Shown here in pieces: positions 55,298 through 64,000 of a DNA stretch of 64,000 nt. Position 1 is the stretch's first letter. Each line of letters opens with the position of its first letter. This DNA comes from Persicaria tinctoria. Its lineage: Eukaryota > Streptophyta > Magnoliopsida > Caryophyllales > Polygonaceae. Where the stretch lies: contig JBANSL010000010.1 of NCBI GenBank assembly GCA_037127255.1, positions 32,485,120-32,549,119 on the forward strand. The letters run 5' to 3'. The notes under the pieces were generated by a model. It was not told where the DNA came from. It did not search any database and was given only the letters and a program-made list of their open reading frames with translations. Both the position numbers and the translations under genes were made by a program.

Positions 55298-57932
55298 GTT
55301 CCAGAGAAGAAGAGAAACATCCCACTCTTTATTCTCTTCAAGAATGCAAGGTACTCATCCTTTTTGACATTCTTACAACTACTAATTAGTTAACTGTTCC
55401 ATTTGCATTTTATGAAATTCAGTTCAGTTGTTGAGTGAAATTTAGTTCAAATTTCAAGAGCTTTTGTTGTATGCACAGGATGGTTTTTAAGTTAGACGAA
55501 CTCGGCCAAGAAATTGCACAGATTGCACTCCCTGCAGCTTTGGCTTTGACAGCTGATCCAATTGCATCTCTAGTAGACACAGCTTTCATAGGCCATATTG
55601 GTACAACATCTCTATTAGGCACAGCACTTTTGAGTAGACATAGTCATGTTTTCAAGTTCTTAAAAACATGTTTCGAAACAGGCCCGGTTGAGCTAGCTGC
55701 TGTTGGAGTCTCCATTGCCCTATTCAACCAGGTTTCAAGAATCGCAATCTTCCCTCTCGTGAGCATAACCACTTCTTTTGTTGCCGAGGAAGATGCTAGA
55801 GCTACATCAATGGAGACCCCTCAAGAAAAGCAAGAGAGCGACGACTTGGAGTTGGCTTCTAATTCTTTCAATAATGAATCCAAAGAGTTGATACCTCAAG
55901 CAGGTGATCACCTGATTTCCTTGCTGTTTTCTTTCAATTTAATCATGATTTTTCATGGCTCCTTTCTATATAGATCCAGGTGAGACCGTTCAGGAATCAA
56001 ACTCTGAGGAGCTTGACATAGACAAGCCCAAGCATCAGAAGAGGCACATTCCATCTGCTTCATCAGCCTTGATTATCGGCTCAGTTCTTGGCGTTCTCCA
56101 AGCCATTTTCCTTATTTTGCTGGCTAAACCATTGTTGAAGTATATGGGAATCAATTCTGTAAGTATCGGAAGCCGTTGTCAACTAGCATTGTTTACAACA
56201 AACAGACCCTAATCACCCTATCATGTTAAACATATATACCTTTTGATCTATAGGAGTCTCCTATGCTGCCATCAGCACAGCGGTATTTGACATTAAGATC
56301 ACTCGGCGCCCCTGCAGTTCTGCTATCATTGGCTATGCAAGGAGTTTTTCGCGGTTTCAAGGACACAAAAACTCCACTATATGCCACCAGTAAGCAATCA
56401 AAAATAAAGAAACTCTATTAATAAGTACAAATCTTGACTTGGATTTATGTTTTCCTTGGATTCTTGTCAATTATCCTCAATCCTATAGTAGCAGGAGATG
56501 CTACTAACATCATTCTCGACCCAATCTTCATTTTCACTTTTCGGATGGGAGTGAGTGGAGCTGCCATTGCCCATGTCATATCTCAGTAAGTCTACTGAAA
56601 AAATCGGTCATTTCATTCAAGTACCTTGTTTTCGGTTCCCTTGTTAGAAGAAATCCATGGTGATCAATTTTTAATCATAGGTACATCATTTCAGCTATCC
56701 TCTTTTGGAGATTGTTCCAACAAGTTGATCTATTACCACCACATTTCAAGGACTTGCAATTCGGCAGGTTCCTGAAAAACGGTGAGCCCTTAGATGTCGG
56801 TTTTTGCTTCTAGTACATGAAGTCACACTATAAAGATCATGACTTCATGTCCATTCAGGCTTTCTGCTGTTGATGAGAGTTGTGGCTGCGACGTTCTGTG
56901 TGACGCTGGCTGCATCATTGGCTGCCCATCAGGGCCCTACACCTATGGCTGCATTTCAAGTCTGCTTGCAAGTGTGGTTGACGACGTCCCTTCTAGCTGA
57001 TGGACTAGCTGTGGCCGGACAGGTGATGATAAGTAGTGCTTTTTATCAAGGCATGAAGAGTCATTCGACACATTGTTCACGATTTCTCTCTTTATTTACT
57101 TCAAATGCAGGCAATCCTTGCTAGTGCATTCGCTAATTCAGATTATGAGAAAGCAACATCCACTGCCTCTCGGGTACTTCAGGTCCGTATAACTGATCTC
57201 AAATGTTACTTGTTCAGCAGATGAGATCTTGACAGTCATAGTATTAACTATTAACTATGCAGCTTGGGTTCATTCTCGGATTGGTGCTCGCTTTCACGCT
57301 TGGTTTCGGACTACATTTTGGAGGCAAGTTGTTCACAAAGGATGATAACGTCCTACATCTCATCAGCATAGGCATTCCGGTATGACACTCAGAAACTTCA
57401 ATCGCCAAATCTGTATTTTTTTCCCTCTTTGAAATCACATAAATATTGGAATCTTTTGTTCTTCTATGCAGTTTGTCGCGCTGACTCAGCCTATCAACGC
57501 CTTGGCATTTGTCTTTGATGGCATCAACTTTGGAGCATCGGATTTTGCCTATTCCGGCTACTCCATGGTAACAGATTGAAAACTCAGCATCAAACACTTA
57601 TGCCATATAGCCATAACCTATCAAAGAATAAAATCATTGAGCCTCTATCTTGCGTTCCTCGATTTTAGGTGACGGTAGCCTTATTCAGCATCTTGTGCCT
57701 GTTGGGTCTTTCGTTGAGACACGGTTTCGTTGGTATTTGGTTTGCCTTGACCATATTCATGAGCCTCCGAGCATTTGCGGGATTCTGGAGGTGATTATAC
57801 ATCTATTTTGATGTATAGTATCTCCTTGCGCAAAAATCACATTCAAGGAAACACATTATAAATGGTTGTGTTTATTTTGTTGTGTGCAGGATAGGGACTG
57901 GTAGTGGACCTTGGAATTTCCTGAGAAGCTGA
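55274..57932 (+). CDS. DTX42: MATE citrate transporter, DTX42/FRD3 group
   Basis: Plasma-membrane MATE carrier of the plant citrate-efflux group (AtDTX42/MATE and FRD3), used in aluminium tolerance and iron movement. Thirteen exons, all GT-AG: 55274-55350, 55479-55600, 55682-55903, 55974-56158, 56254-56389, 56489-56585, 56681-56781, 56859-57022, 57111-57182, 57263-57379, 57472-57567, 57669-57790 and 57890-57932. They give 517 residues. Family blocks: LGQEIAQIALPAALALTADP, IASLVDTAFIGHIG, SRIAIFPLVSITTSFVAEED, SLAMQGVFRGFKDTKTP, MAAFQVCLQVWLTTSLLADG, FVFDGINFGASDFAY and GTGSGPWNFLRS. A long hydrophilic loop between membrane segments 2 and 3 (about residues 115-165) is typical of this group. 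Resemblance is closer to DTX42 than to FRD3. Intron 2 is 81 bases, stop-free and in frame. Confidence 0.94.
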
Positions 57933-58062
57933 TCAAAGTTGTAACCCAAAAGGCAATTTGAAGCTTAAGGAGTATCAGTAAAACAAATTCTAGTTTACAA
58001 ATAAGCAAATTCCTGTACGATTGTAATGTGCATAAAAGAAAATGGAAGTACATGGAAAGTTA

Positions 58063-58443
58063 GGGTTCGTTTGTTTCAATGTCGAAATTGAAATTCACAG
58101 GAAGTTACTTTATGAGAATTGAGTTCTCGGGAAGTCCAATAGATGGGAATTGTAAAAATGTGTTTGTGAAAATGTTTTTGGTTGATTTTTTATTTTATTT
58201 TAAAGGATTAAAATGGGAATTAGAAATTTCCAAATACAAAATGATGGAAGTTAAACTTACATAGGGGGACGATGTAAGTGAACTTCCTCCATTTTGGGAG
58301 AATTGAACTTTCCGAGAAGTTGAATTCCTGCGTTTTTTAATTTCAAAAATACCAACCAAACACATGAATTTCTGCTACTTCCTAGGAAGTTCTCTTGGGA
58401 AGTTCTACTTCCTGGGGTTTTGGGTTGCCAACCAAACGAGCTC
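58063..58443. mobile_element. Tourist-like MITE in DTX42 3' flank
   Basis: The ends are GGGTTCGTTTGTTTCA and, in reverse, GAGCTCGTTTGGTTGG, with TTA on the left (58060-58062) and TCA on the right. The interior is rich in GGAAGTT and its complement. It starts about 130 bases after the DTX42 stop and may lie in its 3' UTR. Confidence 0.6.
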
Positions 58444-59037
58444 TCAGAAGTGGTTTTGAGCAAAGTACTGAAAATTTTCAATTCTGGATGCAAAATGTTT
58501 GTCCCATCCATTAAATCTCGAGTGATGGTAATCCAATCTGAAACAACCAGATCTGTGTCCGACGTAAAGATTAGTTACCGGCACCAAGGGGACGCCACCT
58601 CCAAGGCTCCACTCTCTGTTTCGGTGTTTTCTTTATTTATGTCCTAATATCATCTTCATTTCTAGATTTGCTCTAATTTTCCAATGAAGTGTGAATGTAG
58701 AATAATAGTAACATTCTGAATGCATTTGATTATGTCTTAATATCATCTCTATTTCTGATATAATTGTACGATGAACAAATTAGAAATATATTGATTGATT
58801 TGTTAATGGTAATAAGATCACTGGTTATTCCTGGAAGTACCATATTATTTGGGTGACCTAATTGAAAAACGATCAGAAGATACCGGGATAGGGTTTCTCA
58901 ATGCTTTATAAGTATGCTAAATGTGTTCTATCTTTATGAATAAGGTTGGGCTTCTTCAGCTATATATTATCATCTTTGTGCCTCTGAAATTTATGTTTTA
59001 TTATGTGCACATCGTGTTGTGTTTTATTTGTCACTGT
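58444..59037. other. AT-rich intergenic
   Basis: Nothing recognised apart from short chance frames. Confidence 0.45.
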
Positions 59038-60155
59038 GTAACACCCCATCTCAAATCGAATATAATATGAACATTCAGAGTGATTTATAAGTGATTCGAA
59101 TCCTAATTATACCACAAGAGCTCTTGTTTTCCAGATTCTAAGTGCGAACAATGAACCTGAGATGACTATGTGGCATAGGTTGGTGCCTCTTAAGATTCGG
59201 GGTCTATAAGATGATATAAGAGCCAAATTTGAGATCTGAGGTGTTCAAATAGTATGCTCGAGTAAGCGTCCCCCGAAGGGCACCCCATTGGGACTTGATG
59301 GAGTTGTTAGTTATAAGTAAGGGAGATTATAACCCCTCATCTCACAATATATATATATATATATAATAAAAATGTTCGGAGTGATTTATATCTGATTCAA
59401 GATCTACCCATGTCACAAGAACTTTTTCTTTTCATTGAAATGTTCACTTTCCAGACATGTCTTACAAAAATCTCACAGCATTTTGTAAGGGTTGTCTCTA
59501 CTCTTAATACTTGAAAGCCCTGTCAAGTTCTCTTTTTTTTCCTCTTGACGTGACATTATAGTTTTCTAAAGATAGTTTATTTCTTGTTATTTTGAAGTTT
59601 TGTAGGTATTTGATCTCCTAAAGATGCCTAAGAAAGAGGAAAATCTCTTGTCTCTCATAATGAGTACAATGAACCCGAGAGGGCTATGTGGCATGGGCTG
59701 ACGCCTCTTAAGATCCGGGGTCTATAAGATGGTATAAGAGTTGAATTTGGGTTCCGAGGTGCTCAGACAGTATGCTCGAATAAGCGTCTCCCGGAGGGCA
59801 GTTCCTTGGGACTCGATGGAGTTGTTAGTTATAAGTGGTGGAGGGATTATAACACCTCATCTCACAATATCCAACTTTAATAAAAAATGTTCGGAGTGAT
59901 TTAGATGTGATTCAAACTCTACCCAAGTCACAAAAGCTATTTCTTTTCATTGAAATGTTCACTTTGCAAACATGTCTTACAAAAATCTCATTGGCATTTG
60001 GTAAGGTTTGTCTATACTCTTAACACTTGAAAGGCCCGTCAAGTTCTCTTTTTTTCCCCTTGTCTATTTCTTGCTACTTTGAATGTTTGTAGGTATTTGA
60101 TCTCCTAAAAATGCCTAAGGAAAAGCAAAATCTCTTGTCTCTTATGGTGCAGTTA
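59038..60155 (+). repeat. Tandem duplication, unit about 500 bp
   Basis: Blocks repeat in the same order: ATGTGGCATAGGTTGGTGCC (59169) with ATGTGGCATGGGCTGACGCC (59687); TCGATGGAGTTGTTAGTTAT; CAAGTCACAAAAGC-type text; ATGTCTTACAAAAATCTCA (59457 and 59970); and TAGGTATTTGATCTCCTAAA (about 59604 and 60091). A partial third copy of the start (TGTAACACCCCATCTCAAAT) lies at 59038. No family is recognised. Confidence 0.8.
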
Positions 60156-60160
60156 TAGAA

Positions 60161-61578
60161 GTAGGTATTGACATGCCTATGCATGGTTTACAATATTCAA
60201 CTTTATAGATTTTTGGATTTATATTTTGGTGACACTTAACAAAGCTAAATGCATAAATGATTGTAAGCATCGTTGGTTGTGAGTCTTTCTTTCGACATGG
60301 AACTTGTGAATACGAAGGTTAAATAGCTTTTAAAAAACGTTCAGATATTGTAGTATAATTGGATTTGTTTTGTCGATGTCCTTGGGCGTTATTTCATATA
60401 ATGTTTGGGATGTGAAGAAGGACTTCTCTTCCAACTTTTGCACTACTTCAAAGATTAAGAACCTTTCACCCGAAGCAATGTCAAGAGCAGAAAAGGTAGT
60501 TGTGTCTACCACTGAAAAAGTGAGCAAATATGGAATTATAGGGTTAAATGTTGCAGTAAAATAGCTTGAAGGAATTGCGTTTCTAGTTGAGTGCGACTTC
60601 AAGATTGGGGCTGGAATGTTGGGATTTTTATTGCTATTGCTTTAATTTGCTGCGGGAATTATGAGGGTTTGAAAGTTTCCAAAACCTTAGTTTTTATGGT
60701 TATATTTCTTTTGGACATAGTATTCCATTTCCAACAGTAGTGGAAAATTTATATCATGTGACCCTTCTCGAAAAATCAACATACTTTAATGGCACTTTAG
60801 ATAGACAATACTACATATAACTTTGAACACATTTCTTTCCTCTTTGAATAGATTCATTAGGAATATTTGATCATGCCCATGTGAAAGATTTCCAAGGCAT
60901 GATAATATACTTTTTTTTTTCAGTTCTATGAAATGGTTTAAAGTGTGTTAATTTTTGGACAAGTCTAACATGATATAAATTTTCTATTATTGTTGGAAAT
61001 ATAATACTATGTCTAAAGGAAATATGACCAAAACTAAGGTTTTGGTAACTTGGAGACCCTCATAATACTAGTAGCAATAAAAATAAAAAAAAAAATCCCA
61101 ACAATCTAGTCCCAATCTTGAACTCGTGCCAATTTGCAGATGCATTTCTTTCAAACTTGCCGACCACAAGTTGAAACCCCACAATACCATCTTTGCTTAC
61201 TTTTTTTTGGTGGTAGACACAACTAGATTGTCTGCTCTAGGCATTGCATATGGTGGGAACTTCTTCATCTGTACAGAAATAGTCTCAAGAGTACGTGGAA
61301 GATAAGTCCTTTACATCAAGAACGAAATGAGAGATAATGACAACGGACCCCATCAAAACGATTCCAATTTTAAGACCAACCCAATTGAGTAGTTGGATGT
61401 TTATGGAAAGGGTCTTGACCTTCTCATTCATAGCTTCCATCTTAGAATCAGAACTCAAAAAAATAGCACTATCCAATCATTTATGCATTTGGCCTTGTCA
61501 ACAACCACCAAAATATAAATCCAAAAATATGTAAAGTTAGAATATGGTATTAAAGTCTGCATAAGCATGGCAATACCT
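60161..61578. repeat. Giant imperfect inverted repeat (foldback)
   Basis: The left arm 60161 to about 60815 pairs with the right arm about 60905 to 61578 over nearly the whole length. Matching blocks in order on the left and on the reverse of the right are: GGTATTGACATGCCTATGCA / GGTATTGCCATGCTTATGCA; TTTGGATTTATATTTTGGTG (identical); AAATGCATAAATGATTG (identical); AGTTGTGTCTACCAC (identical); TTCAAGATTGGG; TTATGAGGGT; CCAAAACCTTAGTTTT (identical); GACATAGTATT; and AAAATTTATATCATGT (identical). The spacer is under 100 bp. The arms carry gene-like frames, 60370-60564 on the plus strand and 61285-61476 on the minus strand, related to each other. No terminal duplication was found. Confidence 0.85.
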
Positions 61579-62345
61579 GATCTGTGTGATTGTCGATCGG
61601 GTCATTCTGGTCAAGTTCGGGTATGGCTATTACGAGTTCTGGGTAAAATGGGCCTCGGGTAGATTCGAGTTGACTTGAACTCGAGTTTGACCCGATTTCG
61701 GGTTTGTCAATTTTTTCTTTTTTAAATTAAAAAAATCATGATTTGGTAATTTTGCGATAATTTTAAAATTCTAATAGTAAAGAAGTGGTTCATAAGTTCT
61801 GGTGCTTGTAATTATATACTATATCTAATCTAAAATATTTGATTTTTTTTATTATTTCTCATAATTTTTAATAAAATTTAAAAATATATAAAATATCAAA
61901 ATTTTAAACAATTTTTTAAAAATAATTTCATGAAATTAGTAATAAGTATAGAATTGTTTTTAATATTTTTTTAGAGTTTTGTTCTTCTTAAAAAATGTGA
62001 TGAAAAATAAAAAATCAAATACTATCGATCACAGGGAGTATTACACAATACAAATAAATTAAGTTGATTTGAAAATAAAAGATCAAGTGATTGTAATTAT
62101 AAAATGTAATAAATTGGAATCTCCATAAAAAAAATTAATCATATATAATTATAAATCAATAGGGTCAATCGAGTCAACGGGTCAAAATTAGCGGGTCAAT
62201 CGAGTCACCGGGTCTAAACCCATACAACTTGGAAAATCACCGAGTTTTCGGGTTCGGGTCAGAAAATTTTCCGGGTTTTAACCCAAAATTTCTCGGGCAT
62301 TCGGGTCGGGTTCATTGGGTCAGGTCGAGTTTTTACAGGTCTAGC
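61579..62345. mobile_element. Probable DNA element inserted in Copia remnant
   Basis: Both flanks are rich in GGGTC and CGGGTT phrases (61590-61710 and 62160-62340) around an AT-rich core. The right end interrupts a Copia reading frame just after GKVIVKA. Ends and target duplication were not resolved. Confidence 0.35.
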
Positions 62346-62900
62346 TTTAACTATCACCTTACCATTTTTGGAAATAGTTCTAACACCATCAGTAAAGTTC
62401 AAATCACAACCTATTTCTTCTAATGTAGACTCAGACATGAGACTTCCCCTTAAACTTGGGACCCACCTGACATTAGTAAATATTCTAACAATGACATCAT
62501 CCATGAGCAAAGGAACATCTCCAATACCTTTACTTTTCAGAGAAGCATGATCACCCAACATAACATCACCACACACATATTCATTCAAATTCATAAAGAA
62601 ATGCTTAAGAGGTGTGGCATGCATTGTGCAACATGAATCTAACATCCATGTACTAGAAGCAAACAATTTAGTATTGTTTTTCTTTGCTAATTCTTCAGCT
62701 CTTTTCTTTTTCCTGCACTCCTTAACCTAGTGTTCAATATTACCACAATAATTGCCCTTTGAATTAGGGTCAGATTTCTCATGATTGGGTTTGTCTGACT
62801 TATCAGTTTTAAGACCTCGGCCAGTAAATCCCGCATGGGGCGTAGTCGCGTAGAAGGTTTTGATCTTTTTTGACAAGACAACATATGTGGAAGCATTTTT
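62346..62900 (-). mobile_element. Copia retrotransposon fragment (gag end, protease)
   Basis: On the minus strand a degenerate zinc knuckle (NYCGNIEH, then VKECRKKKRAEEL) is followed by the Copia protease region. This holds WMLDSCCTMHATPLKHFF (normally DSGCT), LGDHASLKSKGIGDV and VRWVPSLRGSL, then STLEEIGCDLNF. It is cut off on the left by the GGGTC-rich insert. The knuckle lacks its first Cys and has a stop, so it is inactive. Confidence 0.8.
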
Positions 62901-63540
62901 TACAAATTGGCACTAAAATTGGGTTTTCTTGAACGGTTTCCTTAGGGAAAAAAAATAATAACAAATGAAACCCGAAAAACAAAATTGATTCAACCAAGCA
63001 ACTAATCCGGGCAAAATTGCCTCAAATTAACATAACACGATTATTCCTAATACCAAACCGACGACGACGACGACAACAACAACAACAACAACAAAACTTA
63101 CCCAGCCAAGTCCGTGAACGAATCAAAGGGGAAGAAGATGTGAGAGATACAACTCAAGATATTCGATCACGAGGGAGGAAGACTAGCATTGAAGAGGAAC
63201 GATGAGCTTCCTGAAAGACAATTCAAGAGGCGACCACAGAAGAAGATATGGGGAAGGAAAAAGCGTTGGGTATGAACCCGGTCCAACTCTTTATTTTTTT
63301 TTCTAAGGACATTGTTCAAGAAAACCCTTGTAAAAAAAAATCCACGTAGGCGGTCTTGTCATCATTTTTGACTCGTAAGAAAACACATGGTAATATATTA
63401 CCACCACCCTAAAAGGTCGGGATAGTTTTATTACATTTGAAAATTGAGGATATATTTTTACCATGCCCCTAAAGGTGGGGATATTTTAATTAGTTTTACC
63501 TTCAAAAAAATTATACGTTGTTATAAAAAGCAGAGCACTT
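62901..63540. other. Spacer with trinucleotide repeat
   Basis: (ACG)n passing into (ACA)n at about 63058-63094, and otherwise unassigned sequence. Two similar phrases, CCACCCTAAAAGGTCGGGATA (about 63405) and TGCCCCTAAAGGTGGGGATA (about 63464), form a local repeat. Confidence 0.45.
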
Positions 63541-63561
63541 TTTAAAACATGAATGGCCAAA

Positions 63562-63695
63562 AAGACAAATTAGTATATTAAACGACCCCCTGAGGACAAA
63601 TTGGTATATTAAAAGCCTTTAGAGACAAATAGGTATATTAAAAGTGCTCTAATGGACAAATTGGTATATTAAAAGACTCTAGCTTACAAATAACC
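63562..63695 (+). repeat. GACAAATTGGTATATTAAAAG repeats
   Basis: Four diverged units at steps of about 30-40 bp, ending CTTACAAATAACCC. This layout resembles a MULE terminal repeat, but no partner end was found in the window. Confidence 0.6.
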
Positions 63696-64000
63696 CTTTT
63701 TACATAATTGGACTTCCTTTTCGTTTTATTTTTTTAATAAAATCATGTTAATATATTTGTATGATAATGAATTGGTTACATACTCATATAATCTTATTAA
63801 TTTGCTTATATAATCATCAAAAAAAAATTAAATTTGGTATATATTTCTATCAAATTATAAAACTATTGAATTTTTATCACTATTTGTCACTAATAATATA
63901 TATTATATACATTTTATTAAATAAAAACTTTATTACAATGGTTGTTTGTATAAATTGCACAAATTAAATTACCCCACAAAAATATGAGCTAGTATTTGTT

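Noticed and set aside
59038..59060. LTR start TGTAACACCCC
   Set aside because: It is part of the 500-bp tandem duplication, and no internal retroelement sequence follows.
63562..63695. A full MULE at the right edge
   Set aside because: Only one terminal-repeat-like end is visible; neither a partner end nor a 9-bp duplication was found.

Overview
This is nuclear DNA of a flowering plant, almost certainly a eudicot. The evidence is spliced genes with GT-AG introns, plant-only families (an R2R3-MYB of the MYB46/MYB83 type, a plastid DiT1 dicarboxylate translocator, a DTX42-type MATE carrier, an SYT1-like fragment), AT-rich intergenic DNA and a dense load of plant transposons. Nothing suggests bacterial, organellar or viral DNA. 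I cannot name the species.

The first 13.4 kb is a transposon nest. A 1.5-kb LINE-derived element lies at 105-1637 (-). A dead Harbinger transposase follows at 2.84-3.98 kb. Two Mutator-like elements lie back to back (4543-9008 and 9018-10839) and share three copies of the same 9-bp target duplication. The first is a Pack-MULE carrying four exons of a synaptotagmin-1-like gene and an inner foldback with tRNA-like arms. Next come a Tourist-like MITE, the 3' part of an RNase H-type LINE, and a small MULE at 12420-13395.

The MYB83/46-like gene (15778-17873) follows. A 6.6-kb Mutator-like element (18633-25255) is built largely from tandem arrays of short, perfect hairpins. A second copy of the 1.5-kb LINE-derived element lies at 25761-27277. 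A PIF/Harbinger element at 28553-33179 has an intact ORF1 and a transposase with two apparent lesions.

From 33 to 47 kb there are promoter-like TGGGCC clusters, weakly supported small genes, a second ACCACCC-type MULE (39382-40406), a Tourist-like MITE, LINE fragments and degenerate tandem repeats. From 47 to 58 kb lies the gene-rich part: a 102-residue conserved-looking small protein (47024-49171), DiT1 (49871-52847, three exons, 559 aa) and DTX42 (55274-57932, thirteen exons, 517 aa). The end of the window holds a MITE, a tandem duplication of about 0.5 kb, a very large inverted repeat (60161-61578) and a Copia fragment.

The host genes do not form a pathway cluster. MYB83 would control secondary-wall formation. 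DiT1 exchanges 2-oxoglutarate and malate at the plastid envelope. DTX42 would export citrate at the plasma membrane. The least ordinary signals are the 1.4-kb foldback at 60.2-61.6 kb, the hairpin-array element at 18.6-25.3 kb, the tRNA-armed foldback inside the Pack-MULE, and the two MULEs stacked on one target site. Exon structures were read by eye from splice consensus and family resemblance; no alignment or database search was run.
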